From positions 1 through 64,000 of the forward strand of contig JAKSYS010000046.1 of the NCBI GenBank assembly GCA_022925895.1: a DNA stretch of 64,000 nucleotides, read 5' to 3'. The notes under the pieces were generated by a model that did not search any database, was not told where the DNA came from, and saw only the letters and a list, made by a program, of their open reading frames with translations. Each line of letters starts with the position of its first letter. Position 1 is the first letter of the stretch. A program made the translations under genes and the position numbers. Shown piece after piece: positions 45,122-55,509 of the stretch. This DNA comes from Fragilaria crotonensis (lineage: Eukaryota; Bacillariophyta; Fragilariophyceae; Fragilariales; Fragilariaceae).

Positions 45122-47947
45122 ATGACAGCATCACCCAAGCCCACGACCACGGGGACTGACAGTTCCGCAACCTTGAAGGGCTCGAAGAAGGCTGCCTTTG
45201 AAACACCGGATCGCGAGTCGGCAGAGCTCGACCTACCTGAAGAATCCTTAGCGGCTGCAGGAGAATGTCCCACAGTTACGCCTCCGACACCAAACGGCAA
45301 GCAAGTTAGATTTGATAAAGAAAATGCAGATGCGTCTATGAAGCGAGGGCTTGTCAGCCGACGAGGTGGCAGGTATGGATCACCCTCAAGGATGACGCCA
45401 CCGACAACGTCGACGACAGCAACAGAGTACAAGACTTATCGGTCGCCCAAGAGGGAAGAAACTTCGTTGTCGGACGGTGGCGTTCCTTCCCTTTGCTCTT
45501 CAAATTGCGACAACCTCAGGGAGGCTCCCAGTATGATTTCCTGCAGCGAAGGTGAAACAACATCGCCGCTGACCGAAGAGTCACCCTCCAAAATTCCGAA
45601 GGCTGATAGTCGGAACGTTACTTTTTCCCCGAGACCCAATGAAGGGTCGCAACTTGAGAAGGTGAGTGGTTCTCTGGGCGTGATCATTTCTTCTTTTTGC
45701 CCCATCGTCTCAAAGTGTGTGTTTTCTATCGACGCAGACAAGTAAGAAAACGCCAACTCGGTCACCCCTGAGGAATCATTTTCACAATTTGCCGTCCCTT
45801 CGAGATGCCAAACTTAGCTCGCCGTGCGGAATCTTTTTATCGCCTTGTCCAACTTCGCCTTCCGCTTATGCGACCATTGCTGGCCCTCTTCGGGATGAAT
45901 ATGAAGAGGAAAAGTCCACCAAGACGAAAAGTGAGGAGCGGGAACGAGCAGTGGCAACGCCCACAGATTTTGCTGTAGATTTCGGCAAGGGACATCAATC
46001 ATCAGCATCTTTCGATGCATCCAATGGTGAGTACAATGATGCTTCTTGAATAATTTGAATTCTGGTATTCATTGAATTATTCACTCCTAACCATTATGCG
46101 TTGAATAGTCCTGGCGGCTGCAGTCACCCTCATCGAACGGCTTGTTTTCGCCGGGAGGATTGGGTTCTGCCTTGAACACACCGCGCGCTCTTCGGACCCC
46201 TCGGACACCAACACACACTTCGTTTTCTTTTCCGACGTGGCTTCCTCCCCGGAATGGGAATTTGCGTCTCCTAAGAATAAACGGCCGGGCATGATCTCGA
46301 TTTCGCCCTTGGCGCCCAAGCGGAAGTTTGTCCAGCCACGGAGTATGCCGTTACTGGGTGAATCTCCAAAATGGATGTCATGAATATGGCCGATCGAGAT
46401 TTGCTGGAAGATGAGGATTTGAGTGTGTTATTGCAACTTGCGTCGCATTCCAACACACCGCGATCAAAAGATGGGGTACGTGGACATAGTGGCCTGTCAA
46501 TCACAAGCGATGGTTGGAGTTGTATCTTACTTTCCTATTCGTTCTTGCAGTGATGTCTTTCGATCTCCCCGAGGCAGAAAAGGGGGCTACGATCGGGATA
46601 GTAGTAATCCTGCGTTACAATTACCGCTGATTGGTCGAAGCGACGGGCCTGGCAGCACCTCGAAACTTTCGCATAAGGCGTCACGGGAGAGTCCAAGTGC
46701 TGAGGATTTTGCGCCACCTCCACTTCCTATCCGATCGAGTTCGTCAGGTGCATCAAGGGATGTCTTTTCACGGGACAATGTGAGCGAGAACCGAGGCAAG
46801 CCGCATTTGAAAGACGAAGCCTCGTCCGATTTGCCACCTCCAAAGAAGAAGAACTCGAAGAACAAGAAAAACCGCAAGGGCGCTCCGCAAGCAGGATATG
46901 CTATGCCTCCCTACCCAGCACGATCGGCCGATGGTTCCTATTACATGCCCAGCGGGATGCCGGCGATGCCCCCTGGTGGTAGCATGAGAATTCATATTGG
47001 TGGACCACCTCCAATGAATTCAAGGTCGGGTTCCAAAAGCTCCTCAAACTCATCCAGCTCTCCCCTTCGTCACACGGGGGGTCCTGCAGGCTCGCCAGGA
47101 CGCCATCCTCATTATCATATGCCACCCGATGGCTACGGCGCTCCACCTGGTTCCATGTATCCACCTCCACATTACCACCACCCTCCGCCGCACATGGGCT
47201 TACCCTACGGACACTATCCTCACCCGCCACCACGCCACATTCCTCCCATGTATCCTAATTCGCAGCCACCATCCAAAAGTTCTACTAGCAAGGAAATTCC
47301 AAAAGGTGAAGGGATCAAAGACGTCGAAAGCACCGGCTGCTGGCTCGAAAGACCGGCGCCGGTCGTTGCTGATCCGTTGTTAGCGAAAGCCATCTCCGTC
47401 CAAAAGATTCGCAAAGCTCCACCAAAAGAATCGGGCTCGGCGAAGAAAAAGAAAGCTGCTGTCACGCCTGCTGCGGCGGCTCCTGCGGACCCTGTTGACC
47501 GACACAAGGCCGCAGCAACGATTGCAGCCGTCAACGCAGCGAGTGGCGGAATGAATGATAGAGCCGCAGCGCTAGCGGCAGCCATTTTGAGGGGAGTCAC
47601 TATGCGGCCGTCGGGAAATGGGTACGTAGTACTGGAGTAATTGATTTTGACAGTTTTGAGTGTGAGTTGCTTTGGTGATATCTCACAAATCTTTTATCCC
47701 CTTTCGGCAATATGCAGCAAGCTCAGCTTTACTACGCCGGAAAGTCTCGCTATATTGAGTCTTTGACACAAGAGAAAAGGCAGCACTGGCGTATGAAATT
47801 GCGCGTGAAAAGCTCAAGTCCGATAACAAGACACCTGCTGATCAGAGCGCTCAAACCTTTAAGGCGACGGAAAATGCAGTCAATGCCGCGCGGAAGGCCG
47901 CGTTTGATGGTGTAAATGAAAAAGATCCTCGAGTTGCTGGGAAATGA
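45122..47947 (+). CDS. Pro/His/Ser-rich protein with four introns, unknown function
   Basis: Exons read MTASPKPTTTGTDSSATLKG...SQLEK, then TSKKTPTRSPLRNHFHNLPS, then ISISPLAPKRKFVQP and DRDLLEDEDLSVLLQLASHS, then VFRSPRGRKGGYDRDSSNPA with a long Pro/His/Gly/Tyr region (PPPHYHHPPPHMGLPYGHYP), and finally YEIAREKLKSDNK...VNEKDPRVAGK. Introns with GT-AG ends are 45662-45737, 46027-46108, 46476-46550 and 47622-47717. Frame changes of one base are needed near 46135, 46222, 46370, in or next to intron 3, and near 47770, several in A, T or G runs. The N-terminal SP/TP motifs and basic clusters suggest a phosphorylated nuclear protein, and the middle is disordered. No cysteine-rich CXC or other named domain is visible. 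Confidence 0.7.
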
Positions 47948-50900
47948 ACGATAAGTTGTATATTAAAACGATAGATCGCGAGAATTGCACAACCTGTTGG
48001 GCGTCGGCAGACTTACGCATTAATATAGTCCTGATCAGTCTTGTGATGCCACTTCGGCGCTGTAGGTGGCGAGTAAGTTTCACGTATGCAGGAACCACTG
48101 CGGATCAGACTTTGCAGCTGCCGATCCTCTACGAAAGTTCGGTGCGTAAATGTTCCCTTCCTCTATGACAGCCGAGGAGGACCACGAAAAGGAACCAGGA
48201 CGAAGAGGACTTACTTCAGAAAGTAGAAGTCATTAAGAAATTAACTCATATACCTTTTACTTTCTGAGCAAGGCTTGACGGCTTGACCCTGCATAAGGTG
48301 GTTCTTACGTGTGCAGCAAAACGAAACGAAAGTGAATCTTGCAGGCTTTTAGTTTCATTGTTCGATTTCTGTCGACACCCCCAATTCACGTATGAGCATA
48401 CACGAAATCTTACTTGATGAAAGTCAATAGTTTCATTCACAGCTCCGAATAGATCTCATATACTAAACAAATGTCAGATCGTGAATCTTGACAGGAGGAG
48501 TGTATACGCAAGACACCTTGGTGAAGTAAGCTATAATAGATGTGTTATTATTCTTTTCTTCTTGCTTTTTGTTTCACAAATAGCCTCACCTTCAACCCTA
48601 CTAATGAAGAGCTTCTTATGCTGAGATGGACATGTAGTTGCTTGGTGAAAGGAGTGTGGAGGTAGAGTGTGGAGTGATGTTAATTCAAGTCAACGGAGAC
48701 TTGAAGGAAAAGGCATCTCGTGCCACCTGAGGCACCAGTTTTGCCGTGGTTTGACCTGCTACCTAGAAGGAGGCTATGTTTTGTGCAATATGAACAGGTA
48801 TTGAGACTAACATCATTGACATTTCGAGTGCATAGGCAGCAAGTGCATAAGACAAGGCAGTGAGAACATTTAAAGCCCAGTATGAGCAATCCATGATTAA
48901 AAAGGCACGGAAGTGAATTCAAGAATTGTTACAGCATCATTCTTACTGGGGAGGCAGCGCACACTACAAAAGCATGCAGCCCAAAACATAGTTTTCGCCT
49001 GAAAGAATACCTTTCACTGAGATACATTTGTTGACCAACCTTTGCGATTGAGCGATGTTCAACGGCTTTGAAGTTAACAACAAGAAGCACTGCTCGAATA
49101 TAATCTAAGACAAACCAAGAGAGAAGTGGTGACAACAACAACCCAATGATATCCAAAGTGGCATAATTGGTATTGAAATTGATTCAGAAGTCTAGGCTCT
49201 CAATGGACTTTTAACTTCAAAGAGTTCATAGCAGCATGGGCACCTTGATGATTCCATGTGCCCCATTATTGTGGACAGGATACTGAAGACCATCTGCAGC
49301 TGCATTGTCTTACACTAGTGCAGGAAATGCGGTTCAATGTTGCTTGGATGGGACAACCTCACTACAGCTCACCGGAAAAACACCAGCACAATGTAAGTGG
49401 GAACACCACAGTATTCCTATGACTTTAGTTTTTCAAGAAAGTACCAATGTACAAGAAAGCTGACAATCTCAAACGCACCTTGTTACTGGAAGAATGCAGG
49501 ATCCAGAGGAGGGATCCATGCCAGCCAGTTCAGCAGATATCAGCTATTGGGAATTGGTGGCATTTTCCAAATTGTAGTAAAGGACATCTGTTATTTGGGA
49601 ATGGTTGAGGAATGCAAATTCCTGGACTTGTGTAAGTTTTGTTGCCTTTGTCAATACTCATCTGTGAGGTTGTGTTACTTTGCATGTGCCATCATAATGC
49701 ACATGTGATGTTTATGAGATTACATTCAGTGACATAGTAGTAGCTTATGAACAAAAGTAAATGTGACCCTCAATTGCGCCGACAAGAAATAGCACAAATG
49801 ATTTACATCTCACTTTGAAGTGCTTTTCACCAAGAAGGCCATGACCAAAACTACCACCACCACAGAACCAAAACTCTGCCCGGCTTGCTAATGGAAATGC
49901 TGGCCATTCAGAATGCAAATCAGGACTTAGTCGTATGCACAGTAATTAGTATACAACCAAATACCACCAGGAAAATACAATGCAGCAGTAGCATCAAATC
50001 AAGTATACACATGATTGTGGTTGGCAAATTTCATAGAAATAATCATACACTACTGGTATAATCTAGTACAGCTGAAATACATAACAACTTCAGCCAGCAG
50101 ATAGCCAAAGGAATTGATCTGAAATGATTCAGGAATGCATTCTGATTACTCAACAGTAACATTGAAAACTTATATGAGGGCCATAATCTTACTGCATTTT
50201 GGGTTGTTACACACATGGTTCTGCAATTGATTTGTAAGCAAATTGTTAGCTTATGCAAAAATTGTCGCCATTGTTGCGCAACGGGTCCAACGAGGAAGTG
50301 TACCCTCTCCAAGAGACGAGGGATGATTATTACGAGTTCAGCAGCAAGCGTATGATTGCATAGCCACGATGACTGACAAGATAGTTCCAACAATCACGGA
50401 ACAATGTTATATACCAAGATGGTGTACCGCTATTAAGGCAAACTTGTTGCCCAAGTGGAGTGTCTTCCAATATAATTATTGTTTGTTAGTGATTCCTTAC
50501 TTGTTCTATCTTCATTTTGTCATGCATGATCATAGTAGCAAACAGAGGTTATTGAAAATGCTAGTACATAAGGCACTCAAGGTGTGGACATCTTGATTGG
50601 TTAGATGGTTTATTATTATTATTATTAGAAAGCATACAACAATAAAACTAATGTTTATTATGTATTTTCTTGTTTCACACATCCAAATGAAGCCTATGTA
50701 TGGCCTTTCAAATAACCTTAATGTACGGAATTATCCTAGACACAGATCGCATGTATCGACACGATGAGAACATAAATATATGAGCTCGAGAATGAATAAA
50801 AAACACCCTATGAGGACAGATGACACTTTCATTTCTGAACATATGGAGTGATAACGAACTGGTGAAGGAGGAGGCTTATCAAATCATTAAAAAGAACAAA

Positions 50901-51635
50901 CAAACATTGAACGCAAATAAGGATGCCACGAACGACGACTACCAGTATGGACAATACATGGTCTGGAGAATCAAATTTTCGAACAAATTCTGGACGCCAA
51001 GAATGATGAGTGCTCCAAGCTCCAGTATGGACGATGGTTGGGCATATCAAATTTTCGAGCAAATTCTGACTATAGAACTTTAAGAAACACGATCGAATAT
51101 TTGTGATGCTGTGAAACGAACTGGTGACGTTCGACTGTGCACATGACTTGCTAGTCCCAACGCCAAGGGCTATTGCCTGTTTTTGGAAGTCCAGGATTGA
51201 CGTCTAATTAATTTGTTGTTGAAAATCGCTTGAAGGCAGCATACGATTGGTTTCCTCATACGCATATAGGCCTTCAAGCTGCGATAAGGCGTCGGGAACA
51301 ATTCGGAATTCGTTGCCGTAATAGGTGGACAAATGACTCATCGAACAGTGTCATGATTCTACCGTAGAGTGTTTTTCTGCCCATCATTTTGATTCGTCTG
51401 TTGATGACTCTATGATATGTACGACTCTACTAGTATTCGTGTTGCAAAAAGACAGCTGGCAACAGCAAGAGGAGTGATTTTTCGATGACATATGCCATAT
51501 GCATTCTGGAACCCCGTCAACTGCCCATATCGTCATAATTCCGAAATGTCGTAAACGTGCACCAATTCATTGGTCATCCTGACGAAAGATTTCAGAAATC
51601 GTTTTACAACGCGAACTCGAGTCGCACTGATATTC
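47948..51635. other. Long gene-poor spacer
   Basis: No convincing gene is seen. At 50820-51083 a frame reads SDNELVKEEAYQIIKKNKQT, and a duplicated segment (AATACATGGTCTGG / ATCAAATTTTCGA.CAAATTCTG, twice about 80 bp apart) encodes YQIFEQIL-like repeats. This may be a gene remnant. An (ATT)n-type run lies near 50612. The rest (48.5-50.3 kb) has short frames only. Confidence 0.35.
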
Positions 51636-52361
51636 ATGACCACTCCCACACAAACAGCGCAAGTCCTAACCATGAACCCTCAGAACCATGTCCTGCAATG
51701 CGTCGATGAACAGGATGTTCCAAATACGACTTGGGATCAGTTCACGTGTATTATGATCGGTAAAGGCCCCACATGCTTCAACAATGCAGGCAACGTTTTG
51801 TTTCGGAAGTTCATCAAAGGAAAAGTTCGTCGGTACCAGAAAGCAGTGCTTCGAGGTAAGAAAACATCGATGGTGAAGTCGTTAGCGAGTGAATTACACG
51901 AGAAAGGATGTCGCTTTCTCCTCCGATCTTTCACAGGAACATGGGTGCAAGCGTCTTCGCGTCTCATCGAAAGGAAAGTGAACCATGCGCTACGTGATGC
52001 CCTGCACGATGCTGATACAGCCGTTAGTGGTCGGGACATCGACACGCCTCCAAGTGACTTCCGCCCACCATGTACCGAGGACAAACCATCTACTCCGAAT
52101 ACACACCAAACACGCCCATTGCAGAGGCTCACGATGTATGACTGCCAAAGCCTAGTTCTGCACGATCATGACGCCGTTTCGTCACAGTTATCTGACATCG
52201 ATTACTACAAATCAACGGACCGCCAGGGGAGGTACAGCTCCGTTGTGGATCCAACAACTCGACAAGTGGACGACTTAACGAGTGTTGCTGAGCAAGATGA
52301 GCATGTTGTTGCCGCTTTGGGCATTATCTTGGGCATCTACCAACAAGTGGACGAGTGTTAG
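51636..52361 (+). CDS. DUF6824-domain protein, second member
   Basis: This is an open frame of about 241 residues from the ATG at 51636 (MTTPTQTAQVLTMNPQNHVL); the ATG at 51672, in a better context (ACCATGA), would give 229. Residues about 38-127 have the DUF6824 pattern: FTCIMIGKGPTCFNNAGNVL, FRKFIKGKVRRYQKAVLRGK (basic helix), a hydrophobic/aromatic core CRFLLRSFTGTWVQAS and RKVNHALRDALHDA. The C-terminal half is polar (Asp, Ser, Thr, Gln) and disordered. Compared with the member at 4.7 kb the CGR signature is changed to IGKG, so the two are not recent duplicates. Function unknown. Confidence 0.75.
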   Translation: MTTPTQTAQVLTMNPQNHVLQCVDEQDVPNTTWDQFTCIMIGKGPTCFNNAGNVLFRKFIKGKVRRYQKAVLRGKKTSMVKSLASELHEKGCRFLLRSFTGTWVQASSRLIERKVNHALRDALHDADTAVSGRDIDTPPSDFRPPCTEDKPSTPNTHQTRPLQRLTMYDCQSLVLHDHDAVSSQLSDIDYYKSTDRQGRYSSVVDPTTRQVDDLTSVAEQDEHVVAALGIILGIYQQVDEC

Positions 52362-52712
52362 AGTTAGAAACTCATTCGATCCTTTCGCCTCCAATCGTGT
52401 GGATATAAGAGTTGTGCCTTGTCTCAACTGGAACACAAGAATTGTAATTTCTACTGCATATACTACATACCTACATTATACTGCTGGGAAGTTCATTTAT
52501 AATCGTCGCACACTTCTTTAATGTACATCCTACTATATTATAAATTAATTGTGTGTGTGCGTCCGTGTGTTACGGAGTATGACCACTCTGGGGTACTGGA
52601 TCAAATGAATACTGTCTCATACTCGGAGCATTGTCGTATGATGGTATGATATATGATATATGACATATGTCATACATGCATACCTGGTACCGGAGACTGG
52701 AGTACTCCGTAA

Positions 52713-53490
52713 GGCCGGTGCTTACAGCGAACGAAACGTCCCGCAAAACAGAACGCCGCGTCTATTCCGGGGAAAAATGGTCCTTACAGCCCCCAAAACT
52801 GCCCCCGAATGGCGCGCGCGTTTCGCGAATCCGGGTAATTTTGATCGAAACCACAGAACGCCGCGGGCGTTCTGTGTGAAAGCCGGGTTCGCACGAAACG
52901 CAACAACCGAGTTTGTGTATGAAGTGCTACGTAATTAGAACTCGGACTAAATGGGACCAGACATGGGACGGTGTGGTACTACAGTATGCTGTGCCAATGG
53001 AGTACAATGCGAGTTGCGGTGCGCGGGCAGGCGGCTATTCTTGTCTTCGGAACTCATCTGATTGTCACCGATAACCGCATCCGATAGATAAGCTCGTCGT
53101 TTGATCCGAGACGGCGAATCTAGCATCCGAACGAAACGAGCGCCTGCCTTTCTTTCACGAGCCGCGCGGCATGTCGTCGAGTGCTTCTTGCGGTTTTTTG
53201 GCCCATTTGCTCATGGCGGCAAATTTGTTCGACGAACGAAGTGACAAGCGACAAACGAGACGACTGATACACATGATACCTTTAGTACATTTTTAACGCA
53301 ACTACATTCAACGCCTGATTTCTTTTACACTTATTCATGTCAGTATAGTATATATAAAATGCTCTCCGATTCTGCGGTTTTGTGGTTATTTCTAGGGAGT
53401 ACGCCTGTAAGGACCATTATTCACGTTTTCACAGAACAGAACGGGACGTCCGTTCTGCCGAAAACGTTTCGTTCACTGCAAGCACCGGCC
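52713..53490. mobile_element. PIF/Harbinger-like MITE
   Basis: The ends are inverted repeats: left GGCCGGTGCTTACAGCGAAC, right (other strand) GGCCGGTGCTTGCAGTGAAC, both continuing GAAACGT. A TAA trinucleotide flanks each side (52710-52712 and 53491-53493). A three-base TWA duplication with GG-starting ends is characteristic of the PIF/Harbinger superfamily. The 778-bp interior has no transposase. Just outside, a 43-bp sequence (GTTACGGAGTATGACCACTC within it) occurs in direct orientation on both sides, so the element sits in a previously duplicated or expanded region. Confidence 0.65.
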
Positions 53491-53615
53491 TAAGCGATGT
53501 CGGTAAGATTTGCATATACGTAGTTGCGTCAGTGCGTGCGTCTGTTACGGAGTATGACCACTCTGGGGTACTGCACTACTTGCGTATAGTACTGAACTGT
53601 ACAAACAGTACACAC

Positions 53616-53705
53616 AACCGTGCACAACCCATACCGTACACGTATTCCAAAAGTCCGACCAACCGTGCACAACCCATACCGTACACGTATTCCAAAAGTC
53701 CGACC
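53616..53705 (+). repeat. 45-bp tandem duplication
   Basis: Two identical head-to-tail copies of AACCGTGCACAACCCATACC plus 25 more bases. The period preserves frame, but no gene is supported. Perfect identity indicates a recent event. Confidence 0.9.
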
Positions 53706-54566
53706 AATTGGGAGGTACCCACTAGTATATTAAAAAAAGATTCCTTCCTCTCGCTTGTAACAGATTGCTACCTGCACGTGTGGTATGTTCACTCGTACCA
53801 TATCTGTACAGGAAATGTATCAGGTAATTTTTCTGGGACATCCGGAAAAACTGAGTACCAGTACACATCCGGAGGATGTCGTTGTCTGACAAAAATAAAC
53901 GTCAAATGTAACGTCTATCAATTAATTATTTTGTATAGTAGGCGCATCATAGCACGGAGTAGGAATGAACTATGGCTGGGTTCATCCTGCGCCTGCAAAT
54001 CCTCGAGACACGTAGACTCCGTAATCTAAAAATTTAGTTGAAGCCCCAAAATGGACCCTCTCACACGTATCACATCTCCATAATCCATACCACAACCTGT
54101 TATTCTTCTTGCGCTGCTTCATTTGTGTCATTCCTTACAAAGACACACCTCTCAAGCGTCGGTGCAAAAGCATTCACTGGGTTTTGAATGCCTTAACGGG
54201 ACGCTCAATCAGTGGAAGCGTAAGCGTAGTTGGGCTGAATTCAAGGGATGCCTTGCATCTACACATGTCGTCGTTCGTATGGAGTGGTAATGCGGAATCA
54301 TCAGTGGGCATCTTCCCGACTGGAATACCTCCCATTCCCATTGGCGTGGCGTTGTCAGTGGGCGCGGAATGGCACTGAGGAGTGCCTCCTTGACTTCAGA
54401 AGGAAGCTTCCATGGTTCAAGAGCGCCATCAACGCCGTTTTTAGTCGTCGTGAATCCGCTGTTTTGACCTCATCAACACTGCATAGTGGTTTAAAAACCC
54501 TGTCCAGCAGGGATACAGCCCTAGGAAAGGTTTGCCATTGAGTGCGCGAGTGATGCTACATTGTGG

Positions 54567-54920
54567 TCAAGACAAGGCTTCCACTCTTTTGTCTGACCAA
54601 CGAGAATATTGTGAGCGTACTAAGGCCGACAGCCAACGATCCCTTGTTGTGGGTTGTGCACAACCCCAGCAGTCGATCAGCATCACTTCCTTGGGTGCAC
54701 CAGGAATGGCACGAGTGATTATGTTTGACGTGAGTTCAATTTGACCGGTATTCTTGTTCCCTCTCTTACTAGCCCAGTTGTCTGTCGTTGAAATGATGGT
54801 AATTTTGTTGCCAGCAGTTGTCAGTGCTAACAACAGGAAACGGACCTCACGGTGGTTGCCGGCAACACGGGCGGCTTTCTCAACAATGTTGCCGGCTGCT
54901 AACTTGGCAGCAAGGGACAT
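54567..54920 (-). CDS. Unknown open frame carried inside the derivative element
   Basis: From an ATG (MSLAAKLAAGNIVEKAARVA) the frame runs 117 codons, and the same frame is open a further ~17 codons upstream (YTSNLEELACRTILRS). Segments such as TTAGNKITIISTTDNWASKR and EVMLIDCWGCAQPTTRD have ordinary protein composition. It is not a segment of the transposase of the full-length relative. It may be a captured host fragment or part of an older transposase. No family is recognised, and expression is unproven. Confidence 0.35.
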   Translation of the reverse strand: MSLAAKLAAGNIVEKAARVAGNHREVRFLLLALTTAGNKITIISTTDNWASKRGNKNTGQIELTSNIITRAIPGAPKEVMLIDCWGCAQPTTRDRWLSALVRSQYSRWSDKRVEALS

Positions 54921-55217
54921 CAGCGATCTCAAGATTGTTCTACATGCAAGCTCTTCCAGATTTGATGTGTATCAACTCACATTTCCCATTGATGCTGGAC
55001 TCTGAAAAGCGCTCCGGTGCGGACATTTACGTACAGCATACTGTTATATCACTACATACTATTAATTCTAATTTCATACTTCCTAGCTCTGCTAATCCGA
55101 AACCAACAACTGTACCCTTGAAATCTGGGATGATCAATGTTCAGGATCGTTTACGTGCGCTTTGTAGGTCATAACCTCTGGTCCTGGCAAAACACCTGTA
55201 GCGTCTTCATGACGGCC

Positions 55218-55297
55218 CATCAGCCCCGCCTTTTTCGGCAAGTGCCTTCCTTGCTTCTTGGTTTATTGAAGTTATGTCAAACGAGGCGGGGCTGATG
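55218..55297. repeat. Subterminal hairpin of the derivative element
   Basis: CATCAGCCCCGCCT (55218-55231) pairs perfectly with AGGCGGGGCTGATG (55284-55297) across a 52-base loop. It lies just upstream of the remnant transposase start codon, as does a hairpin of different sequence in the full-length element. Confidence 0.8.
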
Positions 55298-55509
55298 ATG
55301 ACTGGAAGATGATGAAATAGTCATTCGATTATCATGGTCAGCAGCCCTGTTTTTTGTGCGATGCCGATCGTGTTGTTCGAATGAACGAGTATGCCAGATC
55401 AGAAATCACTCCGTGATGTCACTTAATGTTGTACCATCCCTACACAATTTCTACTACCTGTTCTCAACTCGTGAAACCAGCCATACACAAGGCTTATGAC
55501 ATACGACCA

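Larger units (their letters stand above)
53973..55483. mobile_element. Non-autonomous derivative of the 3.5-kb DDE element
   Basis: The left end TGGCTGGGTTCATCCTGCGC and the following ~90 bp (through TTAGTTGAAGCCCCAAAATG) match the left end of the element at 59648. The right end TGAAACCAGCCA is its inverted partner with one mismatch. A TA dinucleotide flanks both ends (53971-53972, 55484-55485). Remnants of the transposase gene stay at both ends: ATGAAGACGCTACAGGT for its start and, on the minus strand, TLPLIERPVKAFKTQ for its last residues. The central ~1 kb differs from the autonomous copy and carries an unrelated open frame. Confidence 0.85.

Noticed and set aside
49397-49708. 103-codon Cys-rich frame
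   Set aside because: No family resemblance, no conserved pattern and no supporting neighbours. Chance is the better explanation in a long A/T-rich spacer.
53382-54029. 215-codon open frame
   Set aside because: It starts inside the Harbinger-like element, runs through the 45-bp tandem duplication and ends in the next transposon. The composition is not protein-like and the first codon is not ATG.
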